5,812 bases of DNA. It comes from an uncultured Bacteroidales bacterium (GTDB lineage Bacteria; Bacteroidota; Bacteroidia; Bacteroidales; Paludibacteraceae). Positions 1 through 5,569 of this stretch are shown here, piece by piece. Location of the stretch: positions 1 to 5,812 of the forward strand of contig CAKVBV010000098.1 of the NCBI GenBank assembly GCA_934725535.1, given 5' to 3'. The stretch's first letter is position 1, and each line of letters starts with the position of its first letter. The position numbers and the translations under genes are program-made. The notes under the pieces are model-generated. The model saw nothing but the letters and a program-made list of their open reading frames with translations. It had not been told where the DNA came from and searched no databases.

Positions 1-13
1 ATAAATCCATAAC

Positions 14-46
14 TGACCCGCGACCGACTCGCGACAGACCCGCGAC
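14..46. repeat. Three tandem copies of an 11-bp unit
   Basis: Three consecutive 11-mers occupy 14-24, 25-35 and 36-46. Each contains a 10-base core GACYCGCGAC; the first and third cores are identical and the second has one C-to-T change. The block is GC-rich inside otherwise AT-rich DNA and lies 54 bases before the hydrolase start. The unit is about one helical turn, so a protein bound to each copy would sit on the same face of the DNA. Its function is unknown. Confidence 0.8.
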
Positions 47-60
47 AAATTTCCGAATCA

Positions 61-99
61 GTATAATAACTTCAGCAAACCGTATAATAACTTCATCAA
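61..99. repeat. Two copies of a 21-bp direct repeat next to the hydrolase start
   Basis: GTATAATAACTTCA occurs at 61-74 and 82-95, and 17 of 18 bases match if the units are extended to 78 and 99. The second copy ends one base before the ATG at 101. Each copy contains TATAAT and a partial match (TAACTTCA) to the Bacteroides -7 element TAnnTTTG, but no -33 element is found at the right distance. The repeat may be a duplicated promoter or leader segment; this is inference. Confidence 0.7.
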
Positions 100-100
100 T

Positions 101-1147
101 ATGAAATATATCAACCTCTTTATCCTCTGTGCGCTCCTTGTGGGGTGCAGTATGAACGAATTGGGCAAATCTTCCAAGACGGTTACGGAACTTGCACCTG
201 ATTTCTACAGCATGACCGTTACGGGCGATGCAGGTTTCGACCTCTTTCTCGCGCAGGGCGGTGCCTCGTCTGCCGACGAACTCGGTGTGTTCCTCAGTGA
301 CTATCTCTCGGCAGGTCCTTATGGTGAACTCAAGTGCAAGCCCCGCATGGGCGACATCGCGTGCAGTGCCCTGCGTGCCAAGACAGCCGACAGCACCACC
401 ATCGTGGGACGCAACTTCGATTGGGAGAACTGCCAAGCCATGGTCATTCGCTGCCTGCCCGACAACGGCTATGCGTCCGTCTCCACGGCAAACCTCGACT
501 TCCTCGGTTTCGGCGATGACTACAAGCCCGAGGGTATGGTCAACCGCTTCAAGGCAGTGGCGGGCGTGTATGTGCCTATGGACGGCATCAACGAGAAGGG
601 GCTTGTGGTGGCAGACCTGATGGCGGGCGACAACGAGGTTACCAACCAGACCTGTGACACATTACCCGACCTCACTACCACAACGGCTATCCGTCTGCTG
701 CTCAACCGTGCCGCCGATGTGCAGGAAGCCCTTGCGCTGCTCCGTCAGTACAACATGCACTCCGACATCGGCACGGCGCACCACCTCTTTATTGCCGATG
801 CCGCAGGCAACTCGGTATGTGTGGAATGGGCGGACAATCAGATGTACGTCACGGAGACCAACGTGCTTAATAACCACTACCTCTGTGCCGCCAAACAGGG
901 CGTCACGAGCGGCGAGGAGTCCAATCGTCACGAGACAATCCTCCTGCGCTGGTACAACGAGCATAATGGGGTCCTCACTGCCGCACAGATGTCGGATGCG
1001 CTTTCCGAAGCGCAGTCCCTGCCCAACGGCACCTACGGCGGCACGCAATGGTCGATAGTCTATGACCTCCACTCCTGCTCCGCCACCTACTACTGGCAAC
1101 GCACCTTCACCAAGTCCTACCCGTTCCAAATCAAAGTAGCACAGTAA
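101..1147 (+). CDS. Lipoprotein Ntn hydrolase, choloylglycine hydrolase / linear amide C-N hydrolase family
   Basis: The protein has 348 residues and probably cleaves a non-peptide C-N amide bond. It begins with a lipoprotein signal: a short charged start, a hydrophobic core, then the lipobox LVGC with the acylated Cys at residue 16. The catalytic core starts at Cys88 in the context IACSALRAKT. It is followed by GRNFDWE, with Arg104 and Asp107 at +16 and +19 from the Cys, the same spacing as Cys2, Arg18 and Asp21 of bile salt hydrolases. Further family blocks are DGINEKGLVVADL (161-173), NNHY (257-260) and SNRHET (274-279). In this family autoproteolysis exposes the Cys as the N-terminal nucleophile, which predicts an 87-residue pro-region. 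The substrate cannot be read from the sequence: bile salt, penicillin, N-acyl amino acid or N-acyl homoserine lactone are all family substrates. The start is fixed by the signal peptide; there is no Shine-Dalgarno sequence. Confidence 0.85.
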   Translation: MKYINLFILCALLVGCSMNELGKSSKTVTELAPDFYSMTVTGDAGFDLFLAQGGASSADELGVFLSDYLSAGPYGELKCKPRMGDIACSALRAKTADSTTIVGRNFDWENCQAMVIRCLPDNGYASVSTANLDFLGFGDDYKPEGMVNRFKAVAGVYVPMDGINEKGLVVADLMAGDNEVTNQTCDTLPDLTTTTAIRLLLNRAADVQEALALLRQYNMHSDIGTAHHLFIADAAGNSVCVEWADNQMYVTETNVLNNHYLCAAKQGVTSGEESNRHETILLRWYNEHNGVLTAAQMSDALSEAQSLPNGTYGGTQWSIVYDLHSCSATYYWQRTFTKSYPFQIKVAQ

Positions 1148-1173
1148 GAGCACCTGAAAGAGATATATCAAAG

Positions 1174-1223
1174 TGCTGAAATACAGCAAAAATTGAACTA
1201 TTCGAAAAATTCGAGTAGTTCAA
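1174..1223. other. Two consecutive hairpins between hydrolase and acyltransferase genes
   Basis: The first inverted repeat is TGCTG-AAATA-CAGCA (1174-1188). Four bases later a 14-bp stem runs from 1193-1206 to 1210-1223 around the 3-base loop AAA; its only non-Watson-Crick pair is one T-G that would be a G-U wobble in RNA. No T-tract follows on the + strand. The element may end the hydrolase transcript without a classical U-tract, protect its 3' end, or be a DNA operator for the acyltransferase gene 47 bases downstream. Confidence 0.6.
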
Positions 1224-1270
1224 ACTAAAGTCAAACGACTGCAGGGAAACTAAATGTAATAATTCATTCT

Positions 1271-2437
1271 ATGCGACTTCATTATATTGATAACATTCGT
1301 TGGGTCACCATCTTGCTGGTGATGCTGTTTCATGTGTTCTATTACTACTGCGCCTGTTGTGCGGGGTCAGGGATAGGCGGTTTCAGCGACTGTCAGCCGC
1401 AGGACGCGGTGGTGTATATGCTCTATCCGTGGCTGATGCCGCTGCTGTTTGTGGTGGCAGGCATGAGTGCGCGGTATGCACTCGGCAAATACGACTACCG
1501 CACGTTCTTCCGCAATCGCACACGCAAACTGCTGGTGCCTGCCACTATCGGGCTGTTTGTCTTTCAGTGGCTGTCAGGGTATGCTGGTATGCTGACTATG
1601 AACTACCACTACCACGCCGACATGGGCTCAGGGCAACCGTGGTGGGTGATGTACATCATGTTTGCGCTTACGGGCGGTGGCGGATTGTGGTTCATTCAGT
1701 TGCTGTGGTTGTTCTCGCTGCTCACCATTCCTTTGCATTGGGTGGAGCGGAAACTGCACATCACCTATCCGCAAGAGCCGTCCGAGCATACGTCGCACCC
1801 TGTGTGCCGTGATGTGCTGATAGGGCTGCTGATAGTGTTCTTTGGCGTGATGCTCTATTTGGGCGACCAAACGGTGATGGACGGCAACGGCACTATGCAA
1901 GACCCTGCATCGTTGGCAAATGTGTACCGCCCGTTGTATTATATCGTGGCGTATCTGTTCGGGTATTATGTCTTTGTGCACAAGGATGTGCAAGAGTGGC
2001 TCAGCCGGTATGGTCTGCTGACTATTCCCGCTGCCTTGGCGTGCGGTATATGGCTCACTGTCACCACTTTCGGTCAGGACGCCTATTCGGCTGCTTACCT
2101 GCGCAGCGTGGGCAATAATCTGTATGCGTGGCTTGCCATATTGGCAATGTTCGGCGGTTTCAAACGTTGGTTAGACCGTCCTGTTGCGTGGTCTATTCCA
2201 TGCATGGGAAAGAGGGAAACGTGGACTGTTGTGCCTGCTAAAATATCGTATGGGTTGTATATCTTGCAGTTTATAGTGTGTATGAGTGTGGGCTATGTGC
2301 TGCGTGTCCATACCATGCTCCCGCCATGGGCGATGTATGTGCTGCTCTTTGTGGCAATGTTCACACTCACTCCCGCTTTGTATGCCGTCATTCACCGCAT
2401 ACCTGTGCTGCGCTGGTGCGTATTGGGAGAGAAATGA
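1271..2437 (+). CDS. Acyltransferase family 3 membrane protein (OpgC/MdoC-like)
   Basis: This 388-residue integral inner-membrane protein probably O-acylates a sugar, glycan or other polar acceptor. The N-terminus MRLHYIDNIRWVTILLVMLF followed by His21 is the hallmark of the acyltransferase-3 family: a conserved Asp-x-x-Arg, then a His inside the first helix. The loop FFRNRTRKLLVP (79-90) before the third helix is also typical. About ten membrane segments are visible, near 11-27, 50-68, 88-106, 127-154, 181-198, 218-237, 247-268, 283-298, 325-344 and 352-372. A hydrophilic loop with KLHITYPQEPSEH lies near 161-173. There is no extracytoplasmic SGNH hydrolase domain as in two-domain members, so it is of the short form. 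The length fits the family. The start follows an A/T-rich stretch without a Shine-Dalgarno sequence. The acceptor is unknown, and no glycan-synthesis neighbour is present to suggest one. Confidence 0.85.
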   Translation: MRLHYIDNIRWVTILLVMLFHVFYYYCACCAGSGIGGFSDCQPQDAVVYMLYPWLMPLLFVVAGMSARYALGKYDYRTFFRNRTRKLLVPATIGLFVFQWLSGYAGMLTMNYHYHADMGSGQPWWVMYIMFALTGGGGLWFIQLLWLFSLLTIPLHWVERKLHITYPQEPSEHTSHPVCRDVLIGLLIVFFGVMLYLGDQTVMDGNGTMQDPASLANVYRPLYYIVAYLFGYYVFVHKDVQEWLSRYGLLTIPAALACGIWLTVTTFGQDAYSAAYLRSVGNNLYAWLAILAMFGGFKRWLDRPVAWSIPCMGKRETWTVVPAKISYGLYILQFIVCMSVGYVLRVHTMLPPWAMYVLLFVAMFTLTPALYAVIHRIPVLRWCVLGEK

Positions 2438-2460
2438 ATAGGTTATTAACGAAACAGATT

Positions 2461-2519
2461 TTCGTGGCTAATTCGTGGAGAATTATATGTTTATCAATGC
2501 TTTAATGGACATTAATGGA
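2461..2519. repeat. Short direct repeats in the gap before the GNAT gene
   Basis: Two adjacent repeat pairs fill much of this gap. TTCGTGG occurs at 2461-2467 and 2472-2478, an 11-bp period in which 9 of 11 bases match over the full unit. TTAATGGA occurs at 2502-2509 and 2512-2519, a 10-bp period. The second copy of the latter contains the upstream candidate ATG (2515), suggesting that this ATG belongs to the repeat rather than being the true start. Between the pairs, TATGTTTA (2486-2493) is a one-mismatch version of the Bacteroides -7 element, but a convincing -33 element is missing. Confidence 0.6.
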
Positions 2520-2538
2520 TGACAAATGTCTCTTGAAC

Positions 2539-2542
2539 GGAG
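2539..2542 (+). promoter_or_regulatory. Shine-Dalgarno-like site for the GNAT gene
   Basis: GGAG lies five bases before the ATG at 2548. It is the only well-placed Shine-Dalgarno-like sequence before a gene in this window, and it favours 2548 over 2515 as the start. Bacteroidota genes often do without such a site, so this supports the choice but does not prove it. Confidence 0.5.
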
Positions 2543-2547
2543 CAACT

Positions 2548-3159
2548 ATGGAAACAAAAACGAAATCAAACATTGTCCGTGGAGCAAACATCATTCTTCG
2601 CCCATGGCTCGACACCGATGCCGAAGTCTTATACCGCTTGGCCTCCGATCCCGATGTTGGGACGCGTGCCGGTTGGGCTCCGCACCGGTCGGTGGAAGAG
2701 AGCCTGTCGGTTATCCGCAATGTGTTTCGCAACGACACTACATGGGCTATTGTCCTGCCGGACAGCGACGGTACGCCTGTGGGTGCCATTGGCTACGGAC
2801 CGTCCTGCGATTGTAACCTGCCCGCTTTGCCTGACGAACCCACGGTGGGCTATTGGGTAGGCAAGCCCTTTTGGAACAGGGGTATCTGTACTGAGGCGTT
2901 GCGAACAATGATAGCGCAGATACGTGAGCAGAACGCCCGCTGTCTTGCTATTCGTGCAGCGAGACATATAGAGAATCACCACCCCTTGCAGGAACAGCAC
3001 TTTATCCCCTCGCTTATCAGCGGGCACTATGTGGATAACCCTGCTTCAGGTCGTGTAATGGAGAAATGCGGCTTCGTCCCTACAGGCGACATCTGCTACG
3101 ACTCTGCCCTGTATGGCGATCCCGCCCGCCCCATTCGTGTCCTCCGCCTCCGACTCTAA
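2548..3159 (+). CDS. GNAT family N-acetyltransferase (RimJ/RimL-like)
   Basis: Cytosolic acetyl-CoA-dependent N-acetyltransferase, 203 residues from this start. Family landmarks in order are IILRPWLDTDAEVLY (15-29), typical of the Acetyltransf_3 group; the central strand WAIVLPDSDGTPVGAIGYG (66-84); YWVGKPFWNRGICTEAL (102-118), whose RGICTEA is the acetyl-CoA pyrophosphate loop; and DNPASGRVMEKCGF (163-176), the conserved segment near the end of the domain. About 20 extra residues (near 132-156, rich in His and Arg) appear to sit between the last two blocks. I chose the ATG at 2548 because GGAG lies five bases before it (2539-2542) and the domain starts soon after. An in-frame ATG at 2515 would give 214 residues but lies inside a direct repeat. 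The acceptor is unknown: a protein N-terminus, small amine or antibiotic are all possible. The gene ends 69 bases before the terminator it shares with dnaK. Confidence 0.85.
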   Translation: METKTKSNIVRGANIILRPWLDTDAEVLYRLASDPDVGTRAGWAPHRSVEESLSVIRNVFRNDTTWAIVLPDSDGTPVGAIGYGPSCDCNLPALPDEPTVGYWVGKPFWNRGICTEALRTMIAQIREQNARCLAIRAARHIENHHPLQEQHFIPSLISGHYVDNPASGRVMEKCGFVPTGDICYDSALYGDPARPIRVLRLRL

Positions 3160-3228
3160 CCCCGACTCTTTCCCCTAATCCCAACTTTTACTATGCGCCC
3201 TGTTTTTGAGCAATTGTTATCATTGGCA

Positions 3229-3267
3229 AAAAAGAGACTGCCCAAATTTGTTGGACAGCCTCTTTTT
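3229..3267 (-). terminator. Intrinsic terminator of dnaK, possibly bidirectional
   Basis: Two 15-base arms (3229-3243 and 3253-3267) pair around a 9-base loop. Read on the - strand the stem is unbroken, with two G-U wobbles, and ends in six U residues; it begins 20 bases after the dnaK stop codon. Read on the + strand the same two positions become A-C mismatches, so the hairpin is weaker for the converging GNAT transcript, although a run of five T is still present. The dnaK direction is therefore the primary one. Confidence 0.9.
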
Positions 3268-3286
3268 CATTACGTATTAGGCATTG

Positions 3287-5236
3287 TTACTTCACTTCCT
3301 CGAAGTCCACATCTTCGGCACCGCCGTCGTTGTTGCCAGAGTTGGAAGAACTGCCGTTGTTTTGTGCACCATTGAAACCACTACCTTGTGCGCCGCTGAA
3401 GTCTGCGTTGGTAGCACCTGCTCCTGCATTATTCTGTGCGTTGTACATCTCAGCACTTGCAGCCTGGAATGCAGTCATCAGTGCGTTGTTGGCAGCCTCG
3501 CAAGCGTCGGCATCTTTCTTCTCGTAAGCCTCTTTCAGGTTCTTGAGTGCTTCCTCGATAGGCGCCTTCTTGTCGGCAGGCAATTTGTCGCCCAGTTCGG
3601 CAAGTTGTTTCTCGGTCTGGAAGATAGTAGCGTCGGCTTTGTTGAGTTTGTCTACGCGCTCTTTCTCGCGTTTGTCTGCTTCGGCGTTAGCCTCAGCCTC
3701 TGCCTTCATACGCTTGATCTCTTCCTCGCTCAAGCCGCTCGATGCCTCAATACGAATCTTCTGCTCTTTGCCCGTAGCCTTGTCCTTGGCGGTTACGTTC
3801 AGGATACCGTTGGCATCAATATCGAATGTAACCTCGATCTGCGGTTCGCCACGGTGTGCCGGCATAATACCGTCGAGGTGGAAGATACCGATCTGCTTGT
3901 TCTGGGCAGCCATAGGACGCTCGCCTTGCAGCACCTTGATCTCTACACTCGGCTGGTTATCCACAGCGGTGGTGAATACTTCCGTCTTCTTGGTCGGGAT
4001 AGTCGTGTTGGCGTCGATCATTTTGGTCATCACACCGCCCATAGTCTCGATACCGAGGCTCAACGGGGTAACATCCAACAGAAGTACGTCTTTTACTTCG
4101 CCCGTCAGCACACCGCCTTGGATGGCTGCACCTACGGCTACTACCTCGTCAGGGTTGACGCTCTTGTTAGGAGCCTTGCCGAAGAATTTCTGTACAGCCT
4201 CTTGGATAGCGGGGATACGAGTAGAACCACCTACCAGAATGACCTCGTCGATATCTTTCGTTGTCAGACCGGCTTTCTCCAAAGCGGTACGGCAAGGAGC
4301 GATAGTCTTTTGGATAAGGTCGTCGATCAGTTGCTCGAATTTCGCACGTGTCAGCGTCTTAACCAAGTGTGCCGGAACACCGTTTACAGGCATAATGTAC
4401 GGCAGGTTGATTTCGGTGGTTGTTGCGTTCGACAACTCGATTTTCGCTTTCTCGGCAGCCTCTTTCAGACGTTGCATAGCCATCGGGTCTTTGCTCAGAT
4501 CGGCACCGCCGTTCTCGTTCTTGAATTCCTGAACGAGCCAGTCGATAATACGGTGGTCGAAGTCATCACCGCCCAGGTGGGTATCACCGTCGGTAGCCTT
4601 TACTTCGAAGACGCCGTCGCCCAACTCCAGTACGGATACATCGTGCGTACCGCCACCGCAGTCGAAGACCACAATCTTCATATCTTTGTTCGATTTGTCG
4701 AGACCGTAAGCCAAAGCGGCTGCCGTAGGTTCGTTTACGATACGGCGTACGTTCAAGCCCGCAATCTCACCAGCCTCTTTCGTAGCCTGACGTTGGCTGT
4801 CGTTGAAGTATGCAGGTACGGTGATGACAGCATCGGTAACCTCTTGTCCCAGATAATCCTCGGCGGTCTTTTTCATCTTTTGGAGAATGATAGCCGAAAT
4901 CTCTTGCGGAGTGTAGAGACGTCCGTCGATGTCCACACGCGGAGTGTTGTTGTCGCCCTTTACTACTTTATAGGGTACACGTGCTATTTCATTAGCCAAG
5001 CGGTCATAGGTCTCACCCATGAAACGTTTGATAGAATATACGGTGCGGGTCGGATTGGTAATGGCCTGACGCTTTGCAGGGTCTCCCACTTTGCGCTCGC
5101 CGCCATCTACAAAACCTACAACCGAAGGAGTCGTACGCTTACCTTCAGAGTTAGCAATAACCACAGGCTCATTGCCTTCCATAACTGCGACACAGGAGTT
5201 TGTTGTCCCTAAGTCAATACCAATAATTTTGCTCAT
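3287..5236 (-). CDS. dnaK: Molecular chaperone DnaK (Hsp70)
   Basis: Complete 649-residue cytosolic ATP-dependent chaperone that binds exposed hydrophobic peptides and works with DnaJ and GrpE. The ATPase domain (about 1-382) opens with IDLGTTNS (7-14), has the catalytic Lys70 in YSIKRFMG, VNEPTAAALAYG (167-178), a second signature at 189-203 and VILVGGSTRIPA (332-343). The Gram-negative-type insert is present. The linker DVLLLDVTP (383-391) leads to the substrate-binding beta domain (to about 505), the helical lid (about 506-600) and a low-complexity tail rich in Gly, Asn, Ser and Ala with two FxGAQ motifs, ending EDVDFEEVK. The second signature reads FDCGGGTHDVSV, with Cys193 and His198 where family members normally have Leu and Phe; Thr197, equivalent to the autophosphorylated Thr199 of E. 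coli, is kept. The start lies in A/T-rich DNA with no Shine-Dalgarno sequence. grpE and dnaJ are not adjacent, and the gene appears to be transcribed alone. Confidence 0.98.
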   Translation of the reverse strand: MSKIIGIDLGTTNSCVAVMEGNEPVVIANSEGKRTTPSVVGFVDGGERKVGDPAKRQAITNPTRTVYSIKRFMGETYDRLANEIARVPYKVVKGDNNTPRVDIDGRLYTPQEISAIILQKMKKTAEDYLGQEVTDAVITVPAYFNDSQRQATKEAGEIAGLNVRRIVNEPTAAALAYGLDKSNKDMKIVVFDCGGGTHDVSVLELGDGVFEVKATDGDTHLGGDDFDHRIIDWLVQEFKNENGGADLSKDPMAMQRLKEAAEKAKIELSNATTTEINLPYIMPVNGVPAHLVKTLTRAKFEQLIDDLIQKTIAPCRTALEKAGLTTKDIDEVILVGGSTRIPAIQEAVQKFFGKAPNKSVNPDEVVAVGAAIQGGVLTGEVKDVLLLDVTPLSLGIETMGGVMTKMIDANTTIPTKKTEVFTTAVDNQPSVEIKVLQGERPMAAQNKQIGIFHLDGIMPAHRGEPQIEVTFDIDANGILNVTAKDKATGKEQKIRIEASSGLSEEEIKRMKAEAEANAEADKREKERVDKLNKADATIFQTEKQLAELGDKLPADKKAPIEEALKNLKEAYEKKDADACEAANNALMTAFQAASAEMYNAQNNAGAGATNADFSGAQGSGFNGAQNNGSSSNSGNNDGGAEDVDFEEVK

Positions 5237-5324
5237 ATTCTTATTTATTTAATTTCGTTGTTAATTATCGTTGCCGTGCGCTCACCTCTCGCAGGGTCTT
5301 GCGCGCTGCAATCGCAATAGATTA

Positions 5325-5341
5325 GACAAATGTTGTGCCAA
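5325..5341 (-). promoter_or_regulatory. Sigma-54-like -24/-12 element upstream of dnaK
   Basis: On the - strand TTGGCAC (5341-5335), five bases, then TTGT (5329-5326) fits the sigma-54 pattern TTGGCACG-N4-TTGC with correct spacing between the GG and the -12 G. Two positions differ: the G after CAC is A, and the final C is T. Transcription would start near 5315, about 78 bases before the dnaK ATG. The element overlaps the -7 region of the vegetative candidate, so the two polymerases could not bind together. Chance resemblance is possible. Confidence 0.35.
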
Positions 5342-5370
5342 AAGGTATTTTGTGTGTTTTGTCTGTCAAA
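5339..5370 (-). promoter_or_regulatory. Candidate vegetative (Bacteroides-type) promoter of dnaK
   Basis: On the - strand, TTTG (5370-5367) is followed by exactly 19 bases and then TACCTTTT (5347-5340). This matches the Bacteroides primary sigma-factor consensus TTTG-N19-TAnnTTTG at every specified base except the last. Transcription would start near 5333 and give a leader of about 97 bases. The short inverted repeat TTGCG/CGCAA (5299-5317) would lie within it. No CIRCE element (TTAGCACTC-N9-GAGTGCTAA) is present, so HrcA control is not indicated. Confidence 0.6.
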
Positions 5371-5374
5371 AGTG

Positions 5375-5387
5375 TGCCAATTTGGCA
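5375..5387. promoter_or_regulatory. 13-bp palindrome upstream of dnaK
   Basis: TGCCAA-T-TTGGCA is a perfect palindrome around one central base, just upstream of the -33 element of the vegetative candidate. Its left half is part of a second TTGGCAC on the - strand (5380-5374), 39 bases from the first copy. The position and symmetry suit a dimeric regulator, but no regulator is identified. Confidence 0.4.
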
Positions 5388-5410
5388 GATGAGGGGGATT
5401 ATATGTGTGT

Positions 5411-5443
5411 GCTATCCACTCGCTATCCTCCCGTTATCCACTC
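5411..5443. repeat. Three tandem copies of an 11-bp unit between flavodoxin and dnaK
   Basis: The units are GCTATCCACTC (5411-5421), GCTATCCTCCC (5422-5432) and GTTATCCACTC (5433-5443). The first and third differ at one base, and the middle one differs from the first at two. The sequence differs from the 11-bp units at 14-46 but the unit length and copy number are the same. The role is unknown; it lies between the flavodoxin terminator and the dnaK promoter region. Confidence 0.75.
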
Positions 5444-5507
5444 GTAGATGTCATACTGCTGACACGAGGCGTGCTGTCTCACATAAGAACGCGCCGTTTC
5501 CTATAAG

Positions 5508-5543
5508 AAAAAGAGGTAGCCTGACAAATGCAGACAACCTCTT
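5508..5543 (-). terminator. Intrinsic terminator of the flavodoxin gene
   Basis: On the - strand a 13-base arm (5543-5531) pairs with 5523-5511 around the 7-base loop CATTTGT, with one T-T mismatch and one G-U wobble. A run of five T (5512-5508) follows. The hairpin begins 26 bases after the flavodoxin stop, so flavodoxin and dnaK are probably separate transcription units. Its upstream arm AAGAGGTTGTC matches the dnaK terminator arm AAGAGGCTGTC at 10 of 11 bases. Confidence 0.85.
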
Positions 5544-5569
5544 GGTTACGTGTAAAGATAAGCAACTTT

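Noticed and set aside
3..106. Open frame from the left edge ending in a TGA that overlaps the hydrolase ATG (ATGA)
   Set aside because: It could be the tail of an upstream gene with translational coupling, but it consists almost wholly of the two tandem repeat blocks and yields a low-complexity peptide. It cannot be supported without sequence to the left.
662..1189. 175-codon - strand frame over the hydrolase gene
   Set aside because: It lies opposite conserved hydrolase sequence, has no recognisable motif, and would start inside the intergenic hairpin region.
1300..1812. 170-codon + strand frame inside the acyltransferase gene
   Set aside because: It is an out-of-frame shadow of the membrane protein, with composition dictated by the real frame and no family similarity.
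3151..3174. 12-bp repeat CGACTCTAACCC / CGACTCTTTCCC around the GNAT stop codon
   Set aside because: There are only two imperfect copies in a C-rich stretch, partly coding, which is too weak to call an array.
3193..3375. 60-codon + strand frame after the GNAT gene
   Set aside because: It runs straight through the dnaK terminator and into antisense dnaK, with no motif or ribosome binding site.
3543..4532. 329-codon second antisense frame within dnaK
   Set aside because: It is a low-complexity Ser- and Ala-rich shadow translation of DnaK without domain or start signal.
3284..5212. 642-codon open frame on the + strand, antisense to dnaK
   Set aside because: It is in codon-to-codon register with dnaK, so it stays open only because dnaK uses no TTA, CTA or TCA codons in this stretch. 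Long antisense frames opposite hsp70 genes are a known artefact of codon bias. The translation is Cys- and Leu-rich with no recognisable domain, and the DnaK strand explains the whole interval.
5461..5478. Possible hairpin CACG-agg-CGTG downstream of flavodoxin
   Set aside because: It has only four base pairs plus a bulge and no supporting context.
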